From the NCBI RefSeq assembly GCF_008831505.1, contig NZ_CP044507.1:1240001-1304000 (forward strand): a DNA stretch of 64,000 nt. Direction: 5' to 3'. The translations under genes and the position numbers were made by a program. Each line of letters opens with the position of its first letter. The first letter of the stretch is position 1. The DNA comes from Chryseobacterium sp. (GTDB taxonomy: Bacteria > Bacteroidota > Bacteroidia > Flavobacteriales > Weeksellaceae). This document shows, piece after piece, positions 26,245 through 36,873 of this stretch. The notes beneath the pieces are model-generated. The model worked only from the letters and a program-made list of their open reading frames with translations, was not told where the DNA came from and made no database searches.

Positions 26245-26907
26245 ATGAGAAAGATAATTGCAGTGCTGATGATGATGATGTGTGGATTGGTAAATGCACA
26301 AACAGCGAAGGAAATCATTGACAAAAACATTGAACTGAGCGGCGGACTGACCAACTGGAAACTCCTGAATACTGTAATGCTGCAGGGCAGGGTGACCCTT
26401 GGAATTAATGACGAGTACCCAATTAAAATTTACCAGCAACGACCTAATCTTAGCAAGACTTCCATCATCATCGGCAAAAAGGAAACAGCAATTGAAGGAT
26501 ATGACGGTAAAAAAGGTTACGCCATGAATTATGCGAACAACAGGCTGCAGGAATATCCGAATTATATTGCGGAAAGCTTCGACAACGATTTCATAGACTG
26601 GGAAAGTAAAGGTTTTGAGGCAAAATATCTTGGAAAGGAGAAAGTAGGAAATACCTATTGCCACAAAGTACAGCTTACTAAAAATGTAAATACCAGCTTT
26701 TATTATTTCGATACAAAAAATTACCAGTTGCTGAAGGAAGTAAAGAAAGACGAAAGCCTGGTGTACAGCGATTATAAGAAAGTTGGCAGCCTGATGATGC
26801 CATTCCGCATAGAATCTTCGTCTGCGAAAAAGGACAGTGATTATGTCATCCTGATCAATAAAATTGAAACCAACAGGGTGTTCCCGGAAAACACCTTTAA
26901 GTTTTAG
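26245..26907 (+). CDS. Exported LolA/outer-membrane lipoprotein-sorting-like protein
   Basis: 220 residues with a signal peptide (MRKIIAVLMMMMCGLVNAQ). The mature part is rich in beta strands and includes IEGYDGKKGYAMNY, CHKVQLTKNVNTSFYYFDTKNYQLLKE and KKVGSLMMPFRIES, like the LolA-fold proteins of Bacteroidetes (peptidase-like or outer-membrane lipoprotein-sorting annotations). It is probably periplasmic; the ligand is unknown. It is followed 43 bases later by a glutathione peroxidase gene. Confidence 0.7.
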   Translation: MRKIIAVLMMMMCGLVNAQTAKEIIDKNIELSGGLTNWKLLNTVMLQGRVTLGINDEYPIKIYQQRPNLSKTSIIIGKKETAIEGYDGKKGYAMNYANNRLQEYPNYIAESFDNDFIDWESKGFEAKYLGKEKVGNTYCHKVQLTKNVNTSFYYFDTKNYQLLKEVKKDESLVYSDYKKVGSLMMPFRIESSSAKKDSDYVILINKIETNRVFPENTFKF

Positions 26908-26950
26908 AAGAGACTATATGCAATACTCATTTTTCTAAGAAATTAACCCT

Positions 26951-27520
26951 ATGAAAAAAATATTCATCTTCCTTCTTGCCGCAGGTGCGTTTTTGCAAAG
27001 CTGCACCAATATGAAAAAGGAACAGTCACCGGAAACATCAAATGTTATGAAAAGTATATATGATTACAAAGTGGAAAGCCTGGACGGCGGCCAGATTGAT
27101 CTTGCAGATTACAAGGGTAAGAAAATCCTGATCGTGAACACGGCTTCAGAATGTGGTTTCACCTCGCAGTATGCCGATTTGGAAGAACTGTCAAATACCT
27201 ATAAGGATAAACTTGTGGTGATAGGGTTCCCGGCCAATAATTTCGGCGGACAGGAACCGGGAACAAACGAAGAAATCGGTGCCTTTTGCCAGAAGAATTT
27301 TGGGGTAACCTTCCCAATGGCGGCCAAGGTATCTGTAAAAGGAGATGATACCGCACCTTTATTCCAGTTCCTGACCCAAAAAGAACTGAACGGTGTAAAG
27401 AATACAACCATCCTTTGGAACTTCACTAAGTTTCTTGTTGATGAAAACGGTAAGCTAATAGATTCGTACATCAGTACCACCAAACCAACCGACGGCGCCA
27501 TTACAAAGCACCTTAAATAA
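26951..27520 (+). CDS. Glutathione peroxidase family lipoprotein
   Basis: 189 residues. A lipobox (FLQSC, Cys18) predicts lipid anchoring outside the cytoplasm. The peroxidase domain from about 35 has the catalytic Cys68 in NTASECGFT, the Gln in FPANNFGGQEPGT, and WNFTKFLVD with the Trp and Asn. The catalytic residue is Cys, not selenocysteine, so thioredoxin is the likelier reductant than glutathione. It probably protects the envelope from peroxides. A strong terminator follows. Confidence 0.92.
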   Translation: MKKIFIFLLAAGAFLQSCTNMKKEQSPETSNVMKSIYDYKVESLDGGQIDLADYKGKKILIVNTASECGFTSQYADLEELSNTYKDKLVVIGFPANNFGGQEPGTNEEIGAFCQKNFGVTFPMAAKVSVKGDDTAPLFQFLTQKELNGVKNTTILWNFTKFLVDENGKLIDSYISTTKPTDGAITKHLK

Positions 27521-27526
27521 TACACA

Positions 27527-27552
27527 GAACGGCAATCAGCCGTTCTTTTTTT
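27527..27552 (+). terminator. Terminator of the glutathione peroxidase gene
   Basis: GAACGGC-AATCA-GCCGTTC followed by eight T. The stop codon of the convergent gene (27536) lies within the loop and stem. Confidence 0.88.
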
Positions 27553-28192
27553 CTGCAAAACTGAAAATGTTGCCCAGTTTGATCTTGGAATAGCCGTTGG
27601 ATTTAATCCCGGCTGCATTGATCATGGCTTTAGCCAAGACGGGAGTTGGCAAAGGTTTCTGCTGCTCCAGGATGCCGAACTTATTGGCGAATTTAATGAT
27701 CTTGCCACCCAGCACTTCACCTGTACGTTCCGAATCATGTCGGTCCAGCATGCCGGGGCTGAAGATGGTCAGTTTATTGAAATGCAGCTTTTTTATTTCC
27801 TCCTCCAGCTCACCCTTCATTCGGGAATAAAAGATCTTTGATTTTGGGCTCGCGCCATAGGCGGACACCAGTATAAAATCGTCTACACCGTTTTCCTTCG
27901 CATTTTTGGCAAAATCCAGCTGATAATCAAAATCAACCTTTCGCTGCGCCTCTTTGCTGCCGGCGTTCTTCAGTGTGGTGCCCATACAGGAAAAGGCCAC
28001 ATCACCTTTCACCAGGCGTTTCCACTCTTCCTGCTTATCGAAATCAACAACGTGTACGCTAAGTTTTGGGTGTTGAGACGTCAGCGGTTTTCTCACAAAA
28101 ACATCCACCTGAGTGAATCCGCTGTCCTGCAGCAGTTGGTTTACCAAATCTTTTCCGGTGGCGCCGGTGGCTCCTATAATGAGTGCTTTCAT
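27536..28192 (-). CDS. NAD(P)-binding oxidoreductase, atypical SDR (HTATIP2/YwnB-like)
   Basis: 218 residues, Rossmann fold with the dinucleotide motif IGATGATGKDLVNQLL at the N-terminus, VAFSCMGTTLKNAGSKEA around 70-87, and FILVSAYGASPKSKIFYSRMKGE (Ser and Tyr-x3-Lys region altered). It resembles flavobacterial oxidoreductases related to human HTATIP2. The reaction is unknown. Its end overlaps the terminator of the glutathione peroxidase gene. Confidence 0.82.
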   Translation of the reverse strand: MKALIIGATGATGKDLVNQLLQDSGFTQVDVFVRKPLTSQHPKLSVHVVDFDKQEEWKRLVKGDVAFSCMGTTLKNAGSKEAQRKVDFDYQLDFAKNAKENGVDDFILVSAYGASPKSKIFYSRMKGELEEEIKKLHFNKLTIFSPGMLDRHDSERTGEVLGGKIIKFANKFGILEQQKPLPTPVLAKAMINAAGIKSNGYSKIKLGNIFSFAEKKNG

Positions 28193-28271
28193 AAATTCTG
28201 ATCTGCAGTTGTAAGTTCTGATGACTGAAATTTACGGATTTTTAATTAATATTGATGACTGAGACTTCAAT

Positions 28272-28625
28272 ATGGAAATAGACGAGATACTGGCGTATTG
28301 CAATGCAAAAAAAGGAGTGGAAGAAACTTTCCCCTTCGATCAGGAAACTTTAGTACTGAAAGTGGGAGGAAAAATGTTCCTCCTTATTCCGCTGGAGCAG
28401 CAGCCACTGACTATTTCCGTAAAGACTGACCCGGAATGGACCGCCGATCTCCGTGCCCAGCATTCTCAGATCACTGGCGCCTACCACATGAACAAAACAC
28501 ACTGGAACTCGGTGGTGTGCGAAGGCCTGAAAAAGGATTTGATCCTAATACTGATCGATCACTCGTATGAACTTATCTTTAAATCACTGACAAAGAAAAA
28601 GCAGTTAGAGTTATACGATATGTAG
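28272..28625 (+). CDS. MmcQ/YjbR family protein
   Basis: 117 residues. Typical order: ILAYCNAKKGVEETFPFD, then VLKVGGKMFLLI, KTDPEWTADLRAQH and a C-terminal GAYHMNKTHWNSVV block. The family has a CyaY-like fold and is often annotated as DNA-binding, with little experimental support. No signal peptide. It is divergent from the SDR gene with a 79-base gap. Confidence 0.88.
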   Translation: MEIDEILAYCNAKKGVEETFPFDQETLVLKVGGKMFLLIPLEQQPLTISVKTDPEWTADLRAQHSQITGAYHMNKTHWNSVVCEGLKKDLILILIDHSYELIFKSLTKKKQLELYDM

Positions 28626-28763
28626 TGAATGTGCAGATTATATATTATTTAATATAATAATGCTTGCGGGACCTAATTTTTTTTTTTTCTTTGATGTATT
28701 CTTAATAATGGCCAAAATATTAGAATAAACAGTTTAAGTTAAATTTAAAAAATTAAAAACGTT

Positions 28764-29066
28764 ATGAAAAAAATTATCTATCTAACTGCATTCTTCGCCA
28801 CTTATGGACTGACAAATGCAACACCAACGTCATCCGGTATAAATAGACCTTTGCCCGCGATTCTCGATATTTCGACTTGCTATCACCAAACGGTCACAGT
28901 TTATACTGATCACTGCGGTAAAAACGTTGGCACGACCTTTTCGCCATTGGTAGCTTTTCCGTGCGGTGATGGGCAGCCTGAAAATTCCGTTTCTCAAACC
29001 GAAAATCACATACAACTACCTCCTCCGCAAGGCCCACTCAAGCCCTGTACGAGTCTTGAAGCATAA
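28764..29066 (+). CDS. Small secreted Cys/Pro-containing protein
   Basis: 100 residues with a clear signal peptide (MKKIIYLTAFFATYGLTNA). The mature part of about 80 residues has four Cys (in DISTCYHQ, DHCGKN, FPCGDG and KPCTSL) and a proline-rich tail (LPPPQGPLKP). I do not recognise a family. It ends 14 bases before the ATG of the GLPGLI gene, so the two are very likely co-transcribed. Upstream is a run of 13 T and AT-rich DNA. Four Cys in an exported protein suggest two disulfides. Confidence 0.65.
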   Translation: MKKIIYLTAFFATYGLTNATPTSSGINRPLPAILDISTCYHQTVTVYTDHCGKNVGTTFSPLVAFPCGDGQPENSVSQTENHIQLPPPQGPLKPCTSLEA

Positions 29067-29080
29067 AGATTGTGTATAAT

Positions 29081-29860
29081 ATGAAAAAGTACATCATATT
29101 GCTAATCCTCCTGGGTCTTGCTGAATTAACTGAGGCCCAGGGGATTTTAATTGAATATTCATATATTACTTTCGGAAACAATAAGGGAGCTAAAGCTTTC
29201 ACTTTTTCCAATGACCAAGAGAATACCTTCATGATTGGCGACGGTAAAAAAGGTGAGTATGGATATAAGGACGTGCTGGCAAACCCTGATTTACTAAATC
29301 CCTATTACCTATATAGCTACGATAAAACCAATGATACCTTTTATCAGGCTTTACCTTACTTTTTTACCACCGTTCCGGAGTTTGAAAGTAAATTTGCCGC
29401 AGATAAGGTTGGTGCTTTAAACTGGGTAATATCAGGTGATAAAAAAACCATTCTGGGTTATGAATGTACCCAAGCAACTGCGGAATTTCGGGGCCGCAAG
29501 TGGGAGGTGTGGTTTACAACGGCACTGAATGCTGAGGCATTTCCGTGGAAATTGCATGGTCTTCCGGGCGTAATCCTGGAAGCGCGGGACTCAGAGAAAT
29601 TATTTTTATTTATTGCCGATAGAATCTCTGTGAATTCCGAATATGATAATGTGCCGGGAGTTAAAAAGTTTTTCTCAAAAAACAGGACCGATGCCGTAGA
29701 CTATAAAACAGTAATCGAACATCAGAACAGAGGATTAATGGAGCTGCAGTCACAGCAGCTGTCCAAATATCCCTCCGGAACGCAGTTTCAGGGGATACCA
29801 CACTTTCGAAGCGGTGAGTTTGAAAGGCATCATGAATGGAACGACACTAAAAAGAAATGA
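29081..29860 (+). CDS. GLPGLI family exported protein
   Basis: 259 residues from the ATG at 29081 (a GTG at 29072 is less likely). Signal peptide MKKYIILLILLGLAELTEAQ. The family-defining stretch is WKLHGLPGVILEARD (GLPGVI variant), preceded by ILGYECTQATAEFRGRKWEVWF. GLPGLI proteins are periplasmic or surface proteins of Bacteroidetes without known function, and their genes often accompany outer-membrane barrels, as here. A large TonB-type barrel gene follows after 160 bases. Confidence 0.88.
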   Translation: MKKYIILLILLGLAELTEAQGILIEYSYITFGNNKGAKAFTFSNDQENTFMIGDGKKGEYGYKDVLANPDLLNPYYLYSYDKTNDTFYQALPYFFTTVPEFESKFAADKVGALNWVISGDKKTILGYECTQATAEFRGRKWEVWFTTALNAEAFPWKLHGLPGVILEARDSEKLFLFIADRISVNSEYDNVPGVKKFFSKNRTDAVDYKTVIEHQNRGLMELQSQQLSKYPSGTQFQGIPHFRSGEFERHHEWNDTKKK

Positions 29861-30020
29861 TATTTTTAATGTACGTAGAGTTTTCTGTCCTTCAACGATG
29901 TTGTAGATCCACTGTATATGCACACATCTAACCTTCCTGAAGGTGCGTAGCAGAATTCATGTATCCGCTTTTTGGAGATGGAAATTCCCTTTCAATAGCA
30001 AGCGATATTAAATAATATTA

Positions 30021-32672
30021 ATGAAGCATTTATGTGTACTTTTCACCATACTGTTTATAAAAATTTCTGCACAGTCAGAGATTAAAGGAATTGCGGTAGC
30101 CGAAAATGGTCAGCCAATTGTTCGGGCCAACGTTATTCTTTTTAATGCGGCAAATGAAATTGAAACTTTCGGTTTTAGCGATAAGACCGGAAGTTTTTCT
30201 GTTTCTACACAGAAAACAGGAAACTTTACCCTGCAGCTTGCCGCTTTTAACCATCATCCAACGAGTATAGAAGTAGTTCTGGATCATCAGAATAAAAGAA
30301 TCGATCTTCAGAAAGTTGAAATCTCCAAAATTCCGGAAAACGAAATCCAGGAAGTTATTGTTACAAAACAAAACCCGGTCCGTATTAGAAAAGATACTGT
30401 GGAGTATACCGCAGAAAAATTCGCCTCCGGCACAGAAATGAATGTGGAAGAACTGCTTAAAAAACTGCCCGGAATTACCGTAGAAAGTGACGGCAAAATA
30501 AAATTTAACAATAAGGAAGTGGAGCGCGTAATGATTGAAGACGATGACCTCTTCGAACGCGGCTACCAAACCCTTACCCAAAACATGCCCTCCCAATCAC
30601 TGGACAAAGTGCAGGTGCTCACCAACTACTCCCGCAACAAGCTCCTGAAAGACGTACAGAATGATGAACGGGTGGCCATAAACCTCACGCTGAAGGAAGA
30701 TGCCAAGGGAAAATGGTTTGGAAATGCGCTGTTTGCTACCACCAGCTATGTGGAAAACATGCATCAGGTCAAACTCAATGTGATGAATTTCTCAAAAAGG
30801 CGCAAATTCTATCTGCTCTACAACCGGAACAACCTGGGACTGAACGAAATGGGTGGCGTGGCCTACCTTATGAATCCAGCACAGGAAACCGATGCAGAAA
30901 ATATTGGCAGTAACCTTAGCATCAATCCTGTGATTCGGCTTCATCAAAAAAACAGTCAGTTCAGTGATAACCGCACGAACTTCAATGATGACCAGCTGGC
31001 ATCACTAAACTATATCTACAATTTCCGTAATGACTGGAAACTGAAATTCGTAACTGTTTACAACGACATTGAGAACCGGAATTACACGGATAATACTTAC
31101 CGTTTTATGTACGACGGACTTCAGTTTACCAATATTGAGAGTAAAACATGGAAGCAGAACATCCGCAATTTGGTAGGGAAGCTCGAACTGAGCAGGGAAT
31201 TCAGCAAAAATGCCAATCTGCAGTTTTATAACAAGACCTCCTCGGTACACGAACGAAACAGTAACGATTTTATCTTTAACGGTGCACTGAATCAGCAGTC
31301 TGGTAACAACCGTCTCACAAGTACAGAAAGCAAAATATCCTACACTAAAAAACTGGATTCGTCCAAAGCTTTAGTGGCGGTCGCCAGACATTATTATTAT
31401 GACCGACCCTATAATTTCACCGATGAAAATGAAGTGTTTACCTATGTCACAGGAAATCCTGAGGCCAGGCGGATCCGTCAGCAGCTTTATTCACAGCTGA
31501 ATTTTGCGGGAGCAAAAATATCATATCTGAACAGATACAGTGACAGTAAATACCTTGAACTTCAATTGGGTGATGAATACAGATCCGAAAAACTGAATTC
31601 GGAGATCAGTTTATTTAATAATGACCTGCAAAGCATTGTATTTAACCGTGCTGAATTCCAGAATGATATGTATCTGAAACAGAACCGCGTTTTTGCCAAA
31701 GGAAAATTCATCCACACTTATAAAAACTGGAAATACACCCTGGACCTGCTGTCCGAGTTGGTATCTTCAGACTTCAACCGTACCCTGCAGTCGGAGCTTT
31801 TTGTATCACCGGGATTCCATATCGGATTTGAGGACCGAAAGACCGGAAGTTTCACTTTATACGGAAACCGGCGGTTCACACCGCTGGCAATCGAAAATCT
31901 TTTGCAGAACTACATCTATCTGGGCAACCGCAATTTTACCGAAGGTACGGCCGGTTTTCAGCTGCTTCCCGATTACAGCCTCGGATTGTCCTACAGTTTA
32001 GGCGACCAACTCACTAAAAATCTGAACTTCAGTGTAAATTATATGCGTCTGGAGCGGTTTATGTCCAACAATTCACTGGTAAACAAAAACTACACATTCA
32101 ACCAGACCATTCTGGTTGAGGATAATGATACATTCTTTGCCAATCTGGAGGTAAGAAGGTATGTACGTTTTGTAAAATCACGCTTCAGCCTGCTGGGTGG
32201 ATTTATGTCTTCGGGCTATAAAAACAGCATTAACGGGCAGGAACTGGTAGAAAGTACATTTTCCAACAAAAAAGTAGGTTTTGAAATGAAATCCGGCTGG
32301 ACTAAGAAAATCAATTATGAGCTGGGCTATGACTGGACATTTTCCAGATTGAAATCTGTTTCGTTCACGAATGACTATTTGGATCAGAAAGGTTTTTTTA
32401 ATCTATACTACAACTTCAGCAGTGAATTCAGGATCCAGGGAAATTTTGAATACTATCATTTTGGCAATACGCCGCAGAAATCCACTCGTTTTCTGGATAT
32501 TAAAGCGGATTATATGATCAAGAAATTAAAAACCAATGTTTTCCTCCGCGCCAACAACCTGCTGAACTCAAGCACCATTCAGCGCTATTCACTAACAAAC
32601 GTGAGCGAAAGCATTTATACACAGCGCCTGATGCCAAGACATGTGGTTTTGGGAATTAACAAGAACTTTTAG
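30021..32672 (+). CDS. Outer-membrane beta-barrel protein, TonB-dependent receptor-like, with carboxypeptidase-regulatory N-domain
   Basis: 883 residues. Signal peptide MKHLCVLFTILFIKISAQ, a CarboxypepD_reg-like domain at about 20-100 (IKGIAVAENGQPIVRANVIL), then a plug-like region (VEELLKKLPGITVESDGKIKFN, IEDDDLFERGYQTLTQNMP) and a large C-terminal barrel with alternating aromatic strands to the final Phe. No TonB box is obvious. The group is the family often found beside GLPGLI genes. A cargo or ligand is not known. Confidence 0.85.
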   Translation: MKHLCVLFTILFIKISAQSEIKGIAVAENGQPIVRANVILFNAANEIETFGFSDKTGSFSVSTQKTGNFTLQLAAFNHHPTSIEVVLDHQNKRIDLQKVEISKIPENEIQEVIVTKQNPVRIRKDTVEYTAEKFASGTEMNVEELLKKLPGITVESDGKIKFNNKEVERVMIEDDDLFERGYQTLTQNMPSQSLDKVQVLTNYSRNKLLKDVQNDERVAINLTLKEDAKGKWFGNALFATTSYVENMHQVKLNVMNFSKRRKFYLLYNRNNLGLNEMGGVAYLMNPAQETDAENIGSNLSINPVIRLHQKNSQFSDNRTNFNDDQLASLNYIYNFRNDWKLKFVTVYNDIENRNYTDNTYRFMYDGLQFTNIESKTWKQNIRNLVGKLELSREFSKNANLQFYNKTSSVHERNSNDFIFNGALNQQSGNNRLTSTESKISYTKKLDSSKALVAVARHYYYDRPYNFTDENEVFTYVTGNPEARRIRQQLYSQLNFAGAKISYLNRYSDSKYLELQLGDEYRSEKLNSEISLFNNDLQSIVFNRAEFQNDMYLKQNRVFAKGKFIHTYKNWKYTLDLLSELVSSDFNRTLQSELFVSPGFHIGFEDRKTGSFTLYGNRRFTPLAIENLLQNYIYLGNRNFTEGTAGFQLLPDYSLGLSYSLGDQLTKNLNFSVNYMRLERFMSNNSLVNKNYTFNQTILVEDNDTFFANLEVRRYVRFVKSRFSLLGGFMSSGYKNSINGQELVESTFSNKKVGFEMKSGWTKKINYELGYDWTFSRLKSVSFTNDYLDQKGFFNLYYNFSSEFRIQGNFEYYHFGNTPQKSTRFLDIKADYMIKKLKTNVFLRANNLLNSSTIQRYSLTNVSESIYTQRLMPRHVVLGINKNF

Positions 32673-33589
32673 AAAGGAAATTCAGCGGTCAGCCTTTTAT
32701 CCTCATCCAGCCTTTCAATCAGCTTTTCCACCGAGTCAAACTTGATCTCATCATGCAGAAATTCACGAAAGTTTACTGAAATTTCTTCACCATAAATATC
32801 ATCATTAAAATCAAGGATATAGACTTCGGTGGAGAGGGAAGTACCATTCACCGTAGGGTTGGTGCCGATGCTCAGCATGCCTTTATATTTCTGGTCTTTT
32901 ACAAAGACCTCCACGATATAGGCCCCTTTCTTGGGCAGAAGTTTTAAGGGATCAGTCTCTATATTTGCCGTGGGATAACCGATGGTGCGTCCTATCTTTC
33001 TTCCATTGACCACTGTTCCTGAGACTGAAAATACATAACCCAGCATTTCGTTGGCCTCCTTTACATTTCCTGCGGCCAGCGCATTTCTGATCTGGGTGGA
33101 ACTGATGTTTCGGTCGTGGTAATTCACCGCCTCAACTTGCTGCACTTCAAAACCGCATTCGGTGGACATTTCCTTTAAAAGGTTAAAATCACCGCTTTTG
33201 TTCTTGCCGAAGGTGTGGTCGTGACCAATGATCAGGTGCTTTACATTCAACTTCTCTACCAGGATCTGCTTTACAAATTCAGCACCGCTGAGATTGCGGA
33301 ACTGTTCGTCGAATTCCTTCAGGAAAAGATGCTCCACACCATTTTTTTCAAGCAGATAAATCTTCTCGTCAATGGTGTTCAGCAGTTTCAGGTCGTCATT
33401 TGGGTTAAAAACTGTGCGCGGATGTGGCCAAAAAGTGAGGATGGCAGTCTGAAACCCCTTCTCACGGCTAATAGAATTAAGCTGGTTAATGATGGTCTGA
33501 TGACCGCGGTGCACCCCATCGAACATACCAATAGAAAGCGCCAGCGGCGTTTTTTCCTGGTGTTCGTTAAAGTTCCGAAATATTTTCAA
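32669..33589 (-). CDS. ribF: Bifunctional riboflavin kinase/FAD synthetase RibF
   Basis: 306 residues from the TTG at 33589 (LKIFRNFNEHQEKTPLALS), which matches the usual family start; the open frame continues upstream to 33676, but that stretch is the promoter and shows no family match. The FMN adenylyltransferase domain has SIGMFDGVHRGHQ and IIGHDHTFGKNKSGDF; the kinase domain has GRTIGYPTANI and SIGTNPTVNG. It makes FMN and FAD from riboflavin. The TTG start is unusual and could lower translation. The last bases overlap the end of the barrel gene. Confidence 0.93.
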   Translation of the reverse strand: MKIFRNFNEHQEKTPLALSIGMFDGVHRGHQTIINQLNSISREKGFQTAILTFWPHPRTVFNPNDDLKLLNTIDEKIYLLEKNGVEHLFLKEFDEQFRNLSGAEFVKQILVEKLNVKHLIIGHDHTFGKNKSGDFNLLKEMSTECGFEVQQVEAVNYHDRNISSTQIRNALAAGNVKEANEMLGYVFSVSGTVVNGRKIGRTIGYPTANIETDPLKLLPKKGAYIVEVFVKDQKYKGMLSIGTNPTVNGTSLSTEVYILDFNDDIYGEEISVNFREFLHDEIKFDSVEKLIERLDEDKRLTAEFPF

Positions 33590-33610
33590 AAGGGTGACTT
33601 TTTGATGGTG

Positions 33611-35200
<1,590 letters not shown>

Positions 35201-35205
35201 TCAGA

Positions 35206-35263
35206 CACAGGATCTCAGATCTCAGACTTTCTGAAATCTGAAATCTGAAATCTTCAAATCTAG
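35206..35263 (+). repeat. Short tandem heptamer repeats between atpD and atpC
   Basis: ATCTCAG twice, then TCTGAAA three times and a related TCTTCAAATCT. The two blocks are partly complementary (TCTCAGA against TCTGAAA) and could form a hairpin in the atpD-atpC mRNA. Confidence 0.55.
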
Positions 35264-35269
35264 ATTGAC

Positions 35270-35551
35270 ATGAACATAAAAATTTTAACTCCGGAATTTG
35301 TAGTCTTCGAAGGCGAAGTGAAATCGGTTTTGCTTCCCGGGAAGAACGGTGATTTCCATATCAAGAAGGACCACGCTGCCATTGTTGCCTCACTGATTAA
35401 CGGAAAGATCAGAATCTTTACAGATTCCATCGGAGAAAAGTATGCGGAGAAATTTGTTCGCGAGAACGAAAAGGAAAACGTTTACTCTTTCAAAGTGAAG
35501 AGCGGGGTTATTGAATTCAATAATAACCAGGGCATCATTCTGGCAGAATGA
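35270..35551 (+). CDS. atpC: F-type ATP synthase subunit epsilon
   Basis: 93 residues, the short form that holds only the N-terminal beta-sandwich (MNIKILTPEFVVFEGEVKSV, LPGKNGDFHIKKDHAAIV). The C-terminal two-helix inhibitory domain of the Escherichia coli subunit is missing, as is normal in Bacteroidetes. It is part of the central stalk of F1. It follows atpD by 69 bases, with heptamer repeats in between and a terminator behind. Confidence 0.93.
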   Translation: MNIKILTPEFVVFEGEVKSVLLPGKNGDFHIKKDHAAIVASLINGKIRIFTDSIGEKYAEKFVRENEKENVYSFKVKSGVIEFNNNQGIILAE

Positions 35552-35576
35552 CTGAATCCTGAATCCGAATAATAAT

Positions 35577-35601
35577 AAGCTCCAGAGATGGAGCTTTTTT
35601 T
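35577..35601 (+). terminator. Terminator of atpD-atpC
   Basis: AAGCTCC-AGAGAT-GGAGCTT followed by a T-run, 25 bases after the atpC stop codon. The T-run touches the stop codon of the convergent hydrolase gene. Confidence 0.8.
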
Positions 35602-36766
35602 ATGCCTGACTTTCACCAATCCGAAAGTAGCGGTCGTGCTTTTTGTGGATATTTCTGTGTGCTATTAGTTCTTCATGTTCACCCCTAAGTGTAGCCAGGA
35701 TATCACGTTGCACCTCCGTACTGGTAAGATAACCCCAGTGGTCTGCAATATCATGCAGCTTGCTCCCCAGGTCATTTTTGGTGTGCGAACAGTCTACAAT
35801 TACAACATTGTCAGGCAGATTATTTATACCAGCAGGTCCGTATTTGCCAAGCCTGGGCGAGAGGATATTTTTGGAGAGAGTAGAGATGGAAAGTACATCA
35901 TCACTTTTATGGATATAGACCGAAATCCGGTTGGCCAGTTTGGTCAGTTTGTATAGCGACTCATCTTCTTTGTCAAATGAATTGACGGAAATGTCGGAGT
36001 TCAGCAACATCACCTGGTCCAGGACTTTCATAATACTGCTGCTTTTCATGCAGATAAGTGCACTCCGCAGAAGCCGGTTTCCCATAGAATGAGCCATTAG
36101 ATGAATGCGCTGACCGCAGAAATCAAGTTCGGGATCGGCCAATACCTGTTTAATAAATTCATTATACTTCAGCATCATCTTGTAAAATACCATACCCGCG
36201 TCTATGGAGTTTCTTTTGTCATCGATATAGGTATATGGGAACAGCGATTTAGACCCCGGCCAACTGAGCAAAAGCAGGTTCTGCACCGGAGAGTCGGGAT
36301 TGTCTATGTATTGCCTTTTTAAGGTCTCAATGGCTTCCAGCTCATCACTGAACGTATAAGAATACCCATGAATGAACACGAGCAGATCTCCACGCTTTCC
36401 GGCGCTGGTTTCCAGCATGGAACTGTAGAACTCATAAAACATCCGCTGGCTGCCGCGCAGCCGGTTAAGTTTGTCCGGCGAGGCTTTTCCCTTATGTTTG
36501 AGTTCCAGAAGTACTTCCTTTACGGGAAGATAATCATAGTCAAAATAGTCAGAAAGTATCTCATGTGCGCTGTCTGAATGTGTTTTCAGGAGTTTTTTAT
36601 ATTCCTTTTTGTGCATTCCTTCCGCCGAAGGCGGCTGATAGCCCAGGTATTTTGCGATGCGGAAACTGGATGTCCCCGTCTGGCTTTCGAAACAGAATTT
36701 GGACAGCGTCTTGTTTCCTTCTTTGACCTGTGAGATTTCCCTGTTGCTGATGATGAAGATGGCCAT
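35600..36766 (-). CDS. Alpha/beta hydrolase, DUF900-like
   Basis: 388 residues without signal peptide. The nucleophile elbow is LMAHSMGNRLL (about 220) after LLVFIHGYSYTFSDELEAI (about 126), where the HGY supplies the oxyanion region; later Asp and His (SDDVLS, CSHTKND) may complete the triad. This fits the DUF900 lipase-like hydrolases. The substrate is unknown. It stands alone, ends against the atpC terminator and has a 159-base gap to the sulfonolipid-type gene upstream. Confidence 0.78.
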   Translation of the reverse strand: MAIFIISNREISQVKEGNKTLSKFCFESQTGTSSFRIAKYLGYQPPSAEGMHKKEYKKLLKTHSDSAHEILSDYFDYDYLPVKEVLLELKHKGKASPDKLNRLRGSQRMFYEFYSSMLETSAGKRGDLLVFIHGYSYTFSDELEAIETLKRQYIDNPDSPVQNLLLLSWPGSKSLFPYTYIDDKRNSIDAGMVFYKMMLKYNEFIKQVLADPELDFCGQRIHLMAHSMGNRLLRSALICMKSSSIMKVLDQVMLLNSDISVNSFDKEDESLYKLTKLANRISVYIHKSDDVLSISTLSKNILSPRLGKYGPAGINNLPDNVVIVDCSHTKNDLGSKLHDIADHWGYLTSTEVQRDILATLRGEHEELIAHRNIHKKHDRYFRIGESQA

Positions 36767-36873
36767 GATAATTGGTTTTCAGATGCTGAACTAAGTTATG
36801 CCAAAATTTATTCAACTGCAATACAGCGGTTGCAGCAGTTTCAGGTCTTTACATTCATGACCGGTCTGAAGCC

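Noticed and set aside
26951-27520. Selenocysteine-containing glutathione peroxidase
   Set aside because: The active-site codon is Cys (SECGFT at Cys68), with no in-frame TGA.
28675-28692. Run of 13 T as a terminator
   Set aside because: The preceding GCTTGCGGGACC has no good inverted partner, so no hairpin supports it.
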